Below, piece by piece: positions 1-7,358 of a DNA stretch of 44,119 nt (position 1 is the first letter of the stretch; each line of letters opens with the position of its first letter). The DNA lies in assembly GCF_000400365.1 (NCBI RefSeq), contig NZ_BAOG01000024.1, forward strand, positions 1-44,119, in the 5' to 3' direction. The stretch comes from Vibrio jasicida CAIM 1864 = LMG 25398. Its GTDB lineage: Bacteria > Pseudomonadota > Gammaproteobacteria > Enterobacterales > Vibrionaceae. The notes below the pieces were generated by a model. The model was not told the origin of the DNA and did no database searches. It saw only the letters and a program-made list of their open reading frames with translations. A program made the translations under genes and the position numbers.

Positions 1-51
1 CCCAACGTGGACTCCGAATACATTAGCGCAAACCAACTCCGTTATTACTAA
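1..51 (+). pseudogene. 3' fragment of a probable transposase ORF
   Basis: Only 16 codons and a TAA stop are visible, reading PNVDSEYISANQLRYY. The ORF is open at the window edge, so it is partial because of the window, not necessarily broken in the genome. The same fragment occurs on the minus strand at 44068-44118. Repetition at both ends and position just inside a putative inverted-repeat tip suggest a transposase, but no catalytic motif is in view. Confidence 0.45.
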
Positions 52-87
52 ATTGTAGTTGCAATAACGGGGCGGACCATACATTTT
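1..87 (+). mobile_element. Right end of a probable insertion sequence (partial, left boundary)
   Basis: Bases 1-87 are an exact reverse complement of 44032-44118. Frame 1 stays open from base 1 and ends with the residues PNVDSEYISANQLRYY and a TAA at 49-51, which looks like a transposase C-terminus running into the window. A dyad CCGTTATT (39-46) / AATAACGG (63-70) overlaps the stop. The likely element tip is ...GGACCATACA at base 83, because the terminal CA and the matching TG on the other copy are typical of IS3-like elements. The family assignment is an inference, since only the last 83 bases are present. Confidence 0.6.
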
Positions 88-126
88 TTGTTCAGGTTAG
101 ATCAACCATTGCCGGAACTTCATGAG

Positions 127-699
127 TTACCAGTAAGCAGGGCTATCCAAACCTTGCACGCAAGAGGATGTGCCTTGGATTGGCGTCAATTCACCTACAA
201 GTGATTGTGCCAACCAACCATGTGGGAAGCTCAAAGTATGAGGCGCTTTGAATTGCGCTTCCGTCACTTGTTGGAAACCAACGCGCGAATAGAAGTTAGG
301 ATCGCCGTAGGTAAACACCAACTCGATACCTTGCTGTTTCAAGTGTTCAAGGCCAAAGTTGATCAGGGCTTGTCCTACACCTTTACCTTGGCACTCTGTC
401 AGTGTTGCCATTGGCGACAATAAGTAACCCACTTCACCATTCTCAAAACGTAGCGGTGTAAACAACACGCCTGCAATCAAGCGCTCACCTTGTTTCGCAA
501 CAAAGCCTTTCAATTCTTGCTCTGGCGTTGTCGTTAACAAATCACCGACGAGTAAGCCAATGGTTTTGCCTTCTGCCTCACCTTCAGAATCAGAAAAGGT
601 TTGAGTAAACAAAGCGATCATCTCGCTGCTCATGCCTCTCTCGTATTGAGAAAGAGTGTAGTTAGATTTTTGAGTATTTTGGTTTGTTGTTTCGTTCAT
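127..699 (-). CDS. GNAT family N-acetyltransferase (YhbS-like)
   Basis: A 190-residue GNAT acetyltransferase that would transfer an acetyl group from acetyl-CoA to an unknown amine. The acetyl-CoA loop is seen as QGKGVGQAL, followed by the YhbS-type signature GDPNFYSRVGFQQV and the late LSFPHGW motif. The start is placed at the ATG at 699 (MNETTNQ). An upstream in-frame ATG at 753 would run into the preceding gene. This gene begins 7 bases after the MerR-methyltransferase stop at 707, so the two are probably co-transcribed from the MerR-type promoter near 1900. The substrate cannot be told from sequence. No terminator is visible between its stop and the insertion-sequence end. Confidence 0.85.
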   Translation of the reverse strand: MNETTNQNTQKSNYTLSQYERGMSSEMIALFTQTFSDSEGEAEGKTIGLLVGDLLTTTPEQELKGFVAKQGERLIAGVLFTPLRFENGEVGYLLSPMATLTECQGKGVGQALINFGLEHLKQQGIELVFTYGDPNFYSRVGFQQVTEAQFKAPHTLSFPHGWLAQSLVGELTPIQGTSSCVQGLDSPAYW

Positions 700-706
700 T
701 TTTCTA

Positions 707-1870
707 TCAATCTTTTTGTAAGATATACATCTGATACGCCACTTCATTACCACGGCGTTTAACGATATCTAATTCAACTTGTATGTCTTTTAATGCTTGT
801 GATGCTGGCATCTCAGCTTTCAAACGTTGCACACGCTCATCTAAAGGAACGTAGTAGTTATCCCATGCCTGTTGGCTAATCGGGAATGTCTCTAACACTC
901 GGTAGCCTGCTGCTTTCGCCTGCGCAATGCGCTTCTCAGCACTGCCCACATCTGGGTATTCTTTTTGCCAGAACGCCACCGTATCTTCGCTTGGTGTATC
1001 CGTGTTCCATACCAAATCGCTCACCACTAAGATACCGCCGTCTTTAAGCAATGGGCGCCATGCTTTGAATGCTTTCTCCACACCCATGATGTAAGCACTG
1101 CCTTCTGCCCAAATGACATCAGCCGAGCCTTCTGCAAACGGCAGTTCTGTCATGCTCGCACACACCGTGGTGATATTGTCACTTAAGCCAAGAGCCTCAG
1201 CTTTACCTTGTAGGCGTTGCAAAGACGGCTCGTCGTTATCGACCGCAGTGATGTGTGCATGTTTTGCCAAAGTACGAGTCGCAATGCCCTGCCCACACCC
1301 GATTTCCAATATTTCATCAGGTTGAGTTGGTAATAGGCTCAATGCTTTCAACGTATCTTGCCCTGAACCTGGGCCCCAAAACTCCAAGGCTTCATATACG
1401 CAGAAGAAGTCCGCCATGTAGTCGTCGTGAGTATTCATATCTTTTGATAACCAACGTAAGTGAAGGGCTTCTTTCTCGCTAAAACCTTGCGTCATCAGCC
1501 ATTTCAAGTGCGCATCCGGCGCGACTTCATCCAACGATTCATGCCAATCGGTTAACGGTGTTTCACCAAGCAATGCCGCCAACAGCTGGCGCGATTTCTG
1601 CTTTTGCTCAATCTCTTCATCGAGCTGTTTGAGCCTTTCGAGCATCAACTGGCGATCTACTTTGGCTTCCAAGCAGGCTTTACACTCCTTGAGCGTCAGT
1701 CCGCCACTCTGCAATTGCTGGATCAAACGCAAGCGTTGTAGATCCGCATCGCTATACGCGCGATAGCCGTTGCTTAACCGTTGTCCTTTGATGAGCTCAA
1801 TCTTCTCGTAATAGAGCAATGTGGTGCGAGACAAGCCCAGCATCTCTGCCAGTTCCGATATCCGATACAT
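707..1870 (-). CDS. MerR-type regulator fused to a SAM-dependent methyltransferase
   Basis: A 387-residue two-part protein. Residues 1-70 form a MerR winged helix-turn-helix (MYRISELAEMLGLSRTTLLYYEK, then SNGYRAYSDADL), followed by a coiled-coil dimerisation stretch around 70-100. A CxxC pair (C63, C66) sits at the end of the DNA-binding part. Residues about 140-360 are a class I methyltransferase with the SAM-binding motif EIGCGQG at 189-195, the acidic VDNDEPS at 210-216 and a later DGGILVVSD. Ordinary MerR proteins carry a ligand pocket there, so the methyltransferase may act as sensor or effector. A good GAGG ribosome site precedes the ATG at 1870. The methyl acceptor is unknown. Confidence 0.88.
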   Translation of the reverse strand: MYRISELAEMLGLSRTTLLYYEKIELIKGQRLSNGYRAYSDADLQRLRLIQQLQSGGLTLKECKACLEAKVDRQLMLERLKQLDEEIEQKQKSRQLLAALLGETPLTDWHESLDEVAPDAHLKWLMTQGFSEKEALHLRWLSKDMNTHDDYMADFFCVYEALEFWGPGSGQDTLKALSLLPTQPDEILEIGCGQGIATRTLAKHAHITAVDNDEPSLQRLQGKAEALGLSDNITTVCASMTELPFAEGSADVIWAEGSAYIMGVEKAFKAWRPLLKDGGILVVSDLVWNTDTPSEDTVAFWQKEYPDVGSAEKRIAQAKAAGYRVLETFPISQQAWDNYYVPLDERVQRLKAEMPASQALKDIQVELDIVKRRGNEVAYQMYILQKD

Positions 1871-1897
1871 GTAATTTTCCTCAGCGCTGATGAAAGC

Positions 1898-1928
1898 ATC
1901 TTAAACTGTAGAGTTATAGACAGGTCAA
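1898..1928 (-). promoter_or_regulatory. MerR-type promoter with 19-bp spacer and operator dyad
   Basis: On the minus strand TTGACC (1923-1928) and TAAGAT (1898-1903) are separated by 19 bases. This overlong spacer is the hallmark of promoters that MerR regulators activate by untwisting. A dyad CTGT (1906-1909) / ACAG (1920-1923) is nearly centred in the spacer. Transcription would begin near 1890, some 20 bases before the MerR-methyltransferase ATG. This suggests autoregulation; binding is inferred. Confidence 0.6.
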
Positions 1929-1957
1929 CATGAATTGTAGAAAAAGATTCAAGAAGT

Positions 1958-1993
1958 AAAACGCCCACAACACGTTCGCATTGTGGGCGTTTT
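1958..1993 (-). terminator. Rho-independent terminator (bidirectional shape) after the NUDIX gene
   Basis: A 13-bp perfect stem, AAAACGCCCACAA (1958-1970) with TTGTGGGCGTTTT (1981-1993), encloses a 10-base loop. T-runs follow on either strand. It lies between the NUDIX stop at 2017 and the MerR promoter. Confidence 0.85.
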
Positions 1994-2016
1994 TGTATTC
2001 TGTTCGTGATTAGGCG

Positions 2017-2415
2017 CTATTTCACTAGTCCTTGCTCAACCAAGCTCGGGAAGACCTCATGGCGGAAAATCGTGCTTATCGCGATGTCATCCACGTTTGA
2101 AGAATCTACCCATTGGCACTCTTCGATTTCGTTACTGGCAACCACCTCGCCCGAATAAGCATTAACGAAGAACACATCCATGACCAAAGTAATGCCGTCT
2201 TTATCGTGTGCAGGCGCCTCAAAGCGACCAAACAGCGTCAAGGCATCTTCCGCCACGACAATGCTCACTTCTTCTTGAAGTTCGCGACATAACGCTTGCT
2301 CTGGTGTTTCGCCACTATCCAGTTTTCCGCCCGGCGCATAGGAGGTGTCTTTGCCTCTTGAGCGCAACACTAACAACGCGCCGTCTTTGATGATGATACC
2401 TGCTGATTTGTGCAT
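2017..2415 (-). CDS. NUDIX hydrolase
   Basis: A 132-residue NUDIX pyrophosphohydrolase, a family that cleaves nucleoside diphosphates linked to another moiety, often as housecleaning. The NUDIX box begins at GGKLDSGETPEQ and continues with RELQEEVSI. It fits Gx5Ex7REUxEExGU except that the last glycine is serine. Length is typical of a stand-alone domain. The start at 2415 is preceded by AAGGA. The gene lies 19 bases downstream of a GNAT gene on the same strand, so the two probably share a transcript that ends at the hairpin 1958-1993. The substrate is not predictable. Confidence 0.9.
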   Translation of the reverse strand: MHKSAGIIIKDGALLVLRSRGKDTSYAPGGKLDSGETPEQALCRELQEEVSIVVAEDALTLFGRFEAPAHDKDGITLVMDVFFVNAYSGEVVASNEIEECQWVDSSNVDDIAISTIFRHEVFPSLVEQGLVK

Positions 2416-2434
2416 CTTGCTTTCCTTCTAGGCG

Positions 2435-2950
2435 CTAGAGAAACTTCTCGATCATAACTTCATTGATGTACTGGCCGTTAACCTTGGCATGCTTCTTTGC
2501 GGTTCCGACCACTTCAAAGTCATGTTTTAGATACGTTGCGAGCGCGTTGGGGTTGTCCTCTCGGACATAAGCAAACAACTTTTCATAACCTTTGGATTTA
2601 GCATCAGCAAAGGTAGTAGTAAACAGCGCTGAAGCGACACCTTGTCGACGACATTTGGCATCGACGAACGTACCAATAATGCCAACGTGAGCGAATGCCT
2701 TGGTATAACTGGCGAAAGGCTCTACGTTTTGGAAACCCAGCACGGCGCTGTCTTCCTCATCCGCTTCTTTTACATTCAAGGCCACATTGAACACACCCGT
2801 TTCAGGAAAGCTTCCAATAAAGCCTTCTTCCTCTTCTGGGGTGAAGGTGGTATCAAGGATTGTGTATAAGCCCTCTTCTATGATGGGATTGAGAACTTCG
2901 GTAATGCCTTGAGCGTGCTGTTTTTGTGCCTTTGTGACGACAACTTTCAT
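2435..2950 (-). CDS. GNAT family N-acetyltransferase
   Basis: A 171-residue GNAT acetyltransferase. The acetyl-CoA binding segment is visible as VDAKCRRQGVASALF around residues 96-110, followed by the usual late motif REDNPNALATYLKHDFEVVG. The C-terminus with INEVMIEKFL is typical of L-amino-acid or antibiotic-type acetyltransferases, but the substrate is not assignable. It precedes the NUDIX gene by 19 bases and follows a VOC gene by 127 bases. The ribosome site before 2950 is weak. VOC, GNAT and NUDIX side by side is a common arrangement of small detoxification or repair enzymes in Vibrio. Confidence 0.85.
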   Translation of the reverse strand: MKVVVTKAQKQHAQGITEVLNPIIEEGLYTILDTTFTPEEEEGFIGSFPETGVFNVALNVKEADEEDSAVLGFQNVEPFASYTKAFAHVGIIGTFVDAKCRRQGVASALFTTTFADAKSKGYEKLFAYVREDNPNALATYLKHDFEVVGTAKKHAKVNGQYINEVMIEKFL

Positions 2951-3077
2951 AGTATTTTTCGTTCTTTTTATAGGGATGAAATAGGAGCTCGATTATCTTC
3001 TATCTTGATCGTAAAACCAATGACCTAACGATCGTTCGATCAGTAAATACCCTCTGGATCATCCCATAGCTAACGCC

Positions 3078-3440
3078 CTATAAAAAAACCACCGCTTCGA
3101 TGTTGTTACCATCGGGATCATAAAAGAACGCTGCGTAGTAATTTGGCGCATAGTGTTCACGTAAACCTGGCTCTCCATGACAAGTAAACCCAGCTTCGAT
3201 ACCTGTTCTATGAAAAGCCTCGACGGAAGCCTTGTCATTCGCTTTAAACGCAATGTGGCAAGGGGCACTTTGGTCACTCTTTTCTATCAGGAAACGCGTA
3301 TTGGACTCACCAACTAATCCAAAGCCTGCCGCTGCTTCGTCCGACCATTTTAGTTCGATGCCCAAAGTGATAAGCACCTTGGAGTAAAAAGCGACACAGG
3401 CGTCAAAATCCACAACTTTAATTTCAAAATGATCAATCAT
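3078..3440 (-). CDS. VOC family (glyoxalase/dioxygenase fold) protein
   Basis: A 120-residue single-domain vicinal-oxygen-chelate protein. The opening MIDHFEIKVVDFDACVAFYSKVL and the closing YYAAFFYDPDGNNIEAVV are the two characteristic beta-alpha-beta signatures, with metal-ligand candidates H4, H58 and the late E115. Such proteins work as dimers in glyoxalase, fosfomycin-resistance or ring-cleavage roles; this small type usually remains uncharacterised. AGGGA lies at a good distance before the ATG at 3440. A terminator at 3472-3500 separates it from the upstream peroxidase gene, so it has its own promoter somewhere in 3441-3470 or is served by read-through. Confidence 0.88.
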   Translation of the reverse strand: MIDHFEIKVVDFDACVAFYSKVLITLGIELKWSDEAAAGFGLVGESNTRFLIEKSDQSAPCHIAFKANDKASVEAFHRTGIEAGFTCHGEPGLREHYAPNYYAAFFYDPDGNNIEAVVFL

Positions 3441-3471
3441 ATCTATCCCTACTTGATTGAATTTGTTCCAT

Positions 3472-3500
3472 AAAAAAGACCACCTTAATCAAAGGTGGTC
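3472..3500 (-). terminator. Terminator of the cytochrome c peroxidase gene
   Basis: GACCACCTT (3478-3486) pairs with AAGGTGGTC (3492-3500) around a 5-base loop. On the minus strand the stem is followed by a T-run (3472-3477). It lies just beyond the peroxidase stop. Confidence 0.85.
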
Positions 3501-3555
3501 TCGATTGCGAAGTCTATCGTTTTATCGGTAACAAACTTGTTGGTTATGCCCTAGC

Positions 3556-4962
3556 TTAACTTAAAGGACGGCCTTCGTAATCGCCCGTCAGTGTTTTTAA
3601 GAACGCTTTGATGGCATCAACTTCTTCATCCGACATTTCCACTCCGACTTGGTATTTACCCATGTCGTAGATGGCTTTTTCTAGCGTATCAGCATGACCA
3701 TCGTGGAAGTATGGCGGTGTCAGTTCAATGTTGCGCAAGGTTGGCACTTTAAACTTGTGTTTGTCTTCTTTGTTACCAGTGAAGTTGTAACGACCAAGGT
3801 CTGCGTCCGTCATATCAGTACCACGCTCAGCAAAGTAGTCCGCTTTCATGCCCATGGTTTCAAACGTTTCACCACCCATCGCTTCACCTGCGTGACAGGT
3901 TTGACAATCGTACTTCTTGAACAACATTAAACCGTATTTCTCGTGCGAGTCCAGCGCTTGAGTATCACCCATCATGTATTGGTCGAAGCGGCTATTTGGT
4001 GTGGTTAGGGTTTTCTCAAATTCGGCAATCGCATCCGTAATGTTGTTGCCATTAATCTCACCTGAGTAAACCTTTTTGAACATCGCAACCATTTCTGGGT
4101 CTTGGCTTAACTTGTCGACGATTTCATCCCAATCCACAGAACCCATTTCAATCGGGTTAAACGGAGGACCACCCGCTTGGTCTTGCAGATCCGCAGCACG
4201 GCCATCCCAGAATTGCAGTTTGTTGTACACAGCATTAAACACGGTTGGCGCGTTGATGCCACCCACCTGGCCATGAATACCAACAGATGTTACGAGTCGG
4301 TCCACGCCGCCTGTATCAAGGCTATGGCATGACGCACATGAGACACTATTGTCTCCTGATAGTCGCGTGTCGTGATAAAGCACCTTACCCAGTTCAGCCT
4401 TGTCTGCATCGGTTTCGAACGTGGTGTAAATTGGTTGTAGAACTTTGGTTTTACGTTCTTCCGATACCGGAGACTGTGCATGACGCTCTGCACGCTTCTC
4501 ACGAATCCACTTCAACAAGGTGTGCTTTTCGTCTTTGGACATGCTCGCTGACCAGTGCATCGTGAGGTAAATCGCTGGCGGCATTGAATCGTCGTACAAC
4601 ACCTTTTCTAAACGAGCTAATGCGACTTCAGAGACCAAATCATCTTGTTTGACATCATCAAACAGGTTGGTCATATCAAAGTGACGCATGGCCACCTTCA
4701 CATCCGCTTCCATGATTTGTTTTGCTACTGGCATTTCTGAGTAGAAAGGCATTTCGCTGTTTGGCGTATGACAATAACCACAGCCTTTGTCTGAGAGCAC
4801 CTTCATTGCTTGATAATCTAGCGTCGATTTATCCAGAGAACTGAACTGCACTAACTGTTGTTGAGCCACTTTTTGATCGTCTTGCTTCACCATGTAGACA
4901 GTACCTAAGTAAGCCACTAAGCCTGCTCCAACGATCCCTAGCGTAATTTTCTTTTTATTCAT
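3556..4962 (-). CDS. Membrane-anchored tri-haem cytochrome c peroxidase (YhjA/Ccp type)
   Basis: A 468-residue periplasmic peroxidase that reduces hydrogen peroxide with electrons from the respiratory chain. Three CxxCH haem sites are visible: CGYCH at 61-65, CASCH at 209-213 and CQTCH at 353-357. Classical bacterial peroxidases have two. The extra N-terminal haem, the anchor helix at about residues 7-24 and the total length match E. coli YhjA (465 aa), described as a quinol peroxidase. The MauG/CCP core is seen in INAPTVFNAVYN, FWDGRA and VPTLRNIELTPPYFHDG. Its upstream region carries an FNR-like site, in line with YhjA being an anaerobic, peroxide-linked enzyme. Confidence 0.93.
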   Translation of the reverse strand: MNKKKITLGIVGAGLVAYLGTVYMVKQDDQKVAQQQLVQFSSLDKSTLDYQAMKVLSDKGCGYCHTPNSEMPFYSEMPVAKQIMEADVKVAMRHFDMTNLFDDVKQDDLVSEVALARLEKVLYDDSMPPAIYLTMHWSASMSKDEKHTLLKWIREKRAERHAQSPVSEERKTKVLQPIYTTFETDADKAELGKVLYHDTRLSGDNSVSCASCHSLDTGGVDRLVTSVGIHGQVGGINAPTVFNAVYNKLQFWDGRAADLQDQAGGPPFNPIEMGSVDWDEIVDKLSQDPEMVAMFKKVYSGEINGNNITDAIAEFEKTLTTPNSRFDQYMMGDTQALDSHEKYGLMLFKKYDCQTCHAGEAMGGETFETMGMKADYFAERGTDMTDADLGRYNFTGNKEDKHKFKVPTLRNIELTPPYFHDGHADTLEKAIYDMGKYQVGVEMSDEEVDAIKAFLKTLTGDYEGRPLS

Positions 4963-5280
4963 AACTTTCCCCTAATCCGTTGCGGCGAAAGTTATTGAAA
5001 TACCGATATTTTTAAAAATGGGAAAAAGGAATAGATATTAATCGAATATTTAGATGAGAAGCGGATTTAACATCTAATAGTTTTTAAAACAGACACTTGC
5101 CGACGAACGTAAAAAATACAACATAAAAACAACAACTTAAAACTAGAACTTTTATTGATATGAGTCAAAAATGACGGGAGCTCCAATATATTAACCAAAC
5201 ATATTAAATTCGATTAAAAATAATTCAGAACGAAATAAAGTAAGAATGGTGGAAGGGGTAAAGGAAAATAATATGGGCAC
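4963..5280. other. AT-rich intergenic region upstream of the peroxidase
   Basis: About 320 bases with no convincing ORF. It is strongly A/T-rich and holds the FNR-like site at 5155-5168, reported separately. A long untranslated leader for the peroxidase mRNA is likely if that site sets the start point. Nothing else recognisable was seen. Confidence 0.5.
5155..5168 (-). promoter_or_regulatory. Candidate FNR/CRP-family (anaerobic) operator
   Basis: TTGATATGAGTCAA matches the FNR consensus TTGAT-N4-ATCAA at 9 of 10 defined positions. It lies about 190 bases upstream of the tri-haem peroxidase ATG. A TATGTT element at 5120-5125 (minus strand) is a possible -10, placing the operator near -48. E. 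coli yhjA is known to be FNR-activated, which makes the site plausible, but it is still a single sequence match. Confidence 0.5.
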
Positions 5281-5312
5281 AAAAAAAGGCAGCTCGTAAG
5301 CTACCTTTTTTG
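5281..5312 (-). terminator. Terminator after the 50-aa gene
   Basis: A hairpin GGCAGCT/AGCTACC with one mismatch and a CGTA loop is flanked by A- and T-runs on both sides. It lies 18 bases past the stop of the small gene on the minus strand. Confidence 0.7.
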
Positions 5313-5329
5313 CAAGTCAGCAAATTAAA

Positions 5330-5482
5330 TTATGCTTTCTTAACGTCTTTAGCTGGGTAAGTTAGCGTTGCTTCGCCAGCTTTAACGCGTACGTAAAAAC
5401 CGCCGCTGCTTAGACCTGTAACAACCATTTCACCAAGATCGATACCTTTAGTAGCTACTACTACGTCACCGATTGAAAACAT
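5330..5482 (-). CDS. Conserved small protein of unknown function (50 aa)
   Basis: The open frame extends further upstream, but the compact sequence begins MFSIGDVVVATKGIDLGEMV at the ATG at 5482. That ATG has an AGGG ribosome site eight bases before it, so 50 residues is preferred. The protein is rich in Val and Gly, alternating in a way that suggests a small SH3/KOW-like beta barrel: VGDVV-type opening, VTGLSSGGFYVRV turn, closing YPAKDVKKA. No catalytic residues are evident. It is followed by its own terminator, so it forms a single-gene unit divergent from speG. Function unknown. Confidence 0.75.
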   Translation of the reverse strand: MFSIGDVVVATKGIDLGEMVVTGLSSGGFYVRVKAGEATLTYPAKDVKKA

Positions 5483-5785
5483 ATTTAATACCCTGTTTAT
5501 GTAGATTATGACCTTAAGTCGTTGGCGGTATTTAAGCTGAAATCGCCCCCTTAGCCTAATCAGGTTTTTTGTCGTTATGATTAACATTTATTATTGTTAT
5601 AAGCCTTGTTTTTCAAGGCTTTGTTAAGGTTTGATAGAGATCGCTTTTACGCATTCAGCTTCGCATAAGTAAAGGGGAGATTTCCCCCTATTACGCTATG
5701 ATGAGGTTAACCAAACCAAGTCATCCTCGCTAAAACTTAGTTTCTTGAGGCAACTTGGATATCGAATCCTATTGGGAGAAAGACA
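5483..5785. other. Intergenic region between the small gene and speG
   Basis: About 300 bases of divergent promoter space. It holds a perfect 8-bp stem AAGCCTTG (5601-5608) / CAAGGCTT (5614-5621) with a T5 loop. A second short dyad GGGGA (5674-5678) / TCCCC (5683-5687) also lies here. Neither is followed by a clear T-run. They may be operators or leader structures for speG; no function can be assigned. Confidence 0.4.
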
Positions 5786-6316
5786 ATGAAAAATGGACTC
5801 ACAATTCGCGCTTTAGAACGTTCTGATTTGCGTTTTATTCACGATCTCAACAATAACCGCAACATCATGACGTATTGGTTTGAGGAACCGTATGAGTCGC
5901 ATGATGAATTAGAAGAATTGTACAGAAAGCACATTCATGATGATGCAGAACGTCGCTTTGTAGTAGAGGATGAGCAAGGCGTACTTATTGGCCTAGTAGA
6001 GCTAATTGAAATTAACTATATTCACCGTAGCGCCGAGTTCCAAATTATTATCGCCCCTGATCATCAAGGTAGAGGTTACGCGGAAGAGGTCATTAATCGT
6101 GCACTTGATTATTCGTTTTCAATCTTAAACTTGCACAAAATTTATCTGTTGGTGGCGCTCGACAACGAAAAGGCGATTCATCTCTATGAGAAATGTGGCT
6201 TTATTGAGGAAGGTCATTTAGTGCAAGAGTTCTTCATTAATGGCAGCTATAGAGATGTGAAACGTATGTACATTTTGCAAAATCAATTTCGTACAAAATT
6301 TGAAATTGACCAATAA
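5786..6316 (+). CDS. speG: Spermidine N1-acetyltransferase SpeG
   Basis: A 176-residue GNAT enzyme that acetylates spermidine and spermine, limiting polyamine toxicity in the cytoplasm. The sequence follows V. cholerae SpeG closely: [21 protein letters not shown] at the start, YWFEEPYES, the polyamine-loop segment [35 protein letters not shown], and the acetyl-CoA motif [12 protein letters not shown]. SpeG forms a dodecamer with an allosteric polyamine site between subunits, and the acidic residues of that loop are present. GGGAGAAAGACA precedes the ATG. The C-terminal extension FRTKFEIDQ differs from V. cholerae. Single-gene unit, convergent with the following gene. Confidence 0.95.
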   Translation: MKNGLTIRALERSDLRFIHDLNNNRNIMTYWFEEPYESHDELEELYRKHIHDDAERRFVVEDEQGVLIGLVELIEINYIHRSAEFQIIIAPDHQGRGYAEEVINRALDYSFSILNLHKIYLLVALDNEKAIHLYEKCGFIEEGHLVQEFFINGSYRDVKRMYILQNQFRTKFEIDQ

Positions 6317-6358
6317 GCGCAAATCCCTTTCACACGGTTGGGTGAACGAGATTGGACA

Positions 6359-6384
6359 TACCACTCGTGAAGTAGCGAGTGGTA
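6359..6384. terminator. Hairpin between convergent speG and outer-membrane gene (weak terminator)
   Basis: TACCACTCG (6359-6367) pairs perfectly with CGAGTGGTA (6376-6384) around an 8-base loop. There is no T-run on either side, so it may be a Rho-assisted or processing hairpin. It lies exactly in the gap between two convergent genes. Confidence 0.45.
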
Positions 6385-6398
6385 TGACACATGCTCGA

Positions 6399-7196
6399 TT
6401 ATTCAAACTGATATTGGTATGAGAAGATGACACGCTTGTCAGGGTCATCGAGATAAGTGTTGTTGTCCATGGCAAACGTCATCACATTAAAGGAGTGACG
6501 TTTCTGCACCAGATAACTCATGCCTACTCCACCAAAAACGCCTTGGTAATTATCCCCTTCACTGTTTTCCGAACCGTAAGATCCACCAGCAAACCCCATC
6601 AAGGTCAATTGCTCTGTTAGGGGTTTCAATGTGAATGCTCCCAGATAACCGCTACTGCCTGAAGAGTTCATCATGTTGAACCCATTCTCGGGGCTAGGTG
6701 TGCCAGTAAAACCAGGGGCTGAACATGCACTGTCCACTGCGCCATCACAAACTGGCACATCGCCATCGTTATAAGTGTAGCCAGCCATAGGGAAGATCTG
6801 AAAGCCTGCTGGCTCGATGCCAAAATAGCTCAAAGGTACAAAGGTTCCAACGCTGTAGTTGGTTTGATCGGCACCGTTGGTGTATTCATTCTTACCAAAG
6901 TTGAAGTTCACGATACCCACCGGAAAGAGCCAAGAGCCGCCCACGCGCCACTCACTTGCATCATCATTGATGCGAACGTTAATTTTACGCGCTTCATCTA
7001 ATGCCAGCGAGCCAGAAAATGAGATGTTCTGGTCATCAAAATCATAGTTGTTGGAATAAGATGCACCAAACTTAGTGATAACCTTAGTAGGGTCATCGGC
7101 TAATTTGTTTTTGTTCTCTTTGGGAACGCGTTCACTAGCCAGAGCCGACGAGCTTAAAACTAACGCTGCACATGCCAGCCAAAACGTGTTGTTCAT
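6399..7196 (-). CDS. Predicted outer-membrane beta-barrel protein, unknown role
   Basis: A 265-residue exported protein. The first 20 residues (MNNTFWLACAALVLSSSALA) form a signal peptide cut after ALA. The mature part is made of alternating hydrophobic strands and short turns, with many Gly, Asn and aromatic girdle residues. It ends with an aromatic-rich FSYQYQFE, close to a barrel C-terminal signature. A loop with two cysteines (CDGAVDSACSAPG) may form a disulfide in an extracellular loop. No named family was recognised. It stands with two other exported barrel genes on the same strand (7359-8480 and 8767-9558), and the C-terminus resembles that of the 8767 gene (YNYQF). Confidence 0.75.
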   Translation of the reverse strand: MNNTFWLACAALVLSSSALASERVPKENKNKLADDPTKVITKFGASYSNNYDFDDQNISFSGSLALDEARKINVRINDDASEWRVGGSWLFPVGIVNFNFGKNEYTNGADQTNYSVGTFVPLSYFGIEPAGFQIFPMAGYTYNDGDVPVCDGAVDSACSAPGFTGTPSPENGFNMMNSSGSSGYLGAFTLKPLTEQLTLMGFAGGSYGSENSEGDNYQGVFGGVGMSYLVQKRHSFNVMTFAMDNNTYLDDPDKRVIFSYQYQFE

Positions 7197-7280
7197 TTTA
7201 AATTTCCTCGACGAATTCGCTATCGTCTTTTTACTTTGTGCTTTTTATTCAGTTGAATTGATGCGGTCCCGTTACAAACA

Positions 7281-7313
7281 AAAACGGCGGTAAGCCTAGG
7301 ACGTGCTTACCGC
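7281..7313 (-). terminator. Terminator after the FadL-family gene
   Basis: GCGGTAAGC (7287-7295) pairs with GCTTACCGC (7305-7313). On the minus strand the stem runs into CGTTTTTGTTT. It lies 46 bases beyond the FadL-family stop. Confidence 0.8.
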
Positions 7314-7358
7314 TGCTTTTCGTCGTATCGCTAATCTAGTGATTGCGTTAACGCCGGA

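Noticed and set aside
39..70. Integron attC or recombinase attachment site at the window ends
   Set aside because: The dyad does not show attC core sites, and an open reading frame ending just inside an element tip fits an insertion sequence better.
4290..4502. 70-codon minus-strand frame inside the peroxidase region
   Set aside because: It is a shadow frame of the haem peroxidase, which has clear CxxCH motifs; no ribosome site or domain supports it.
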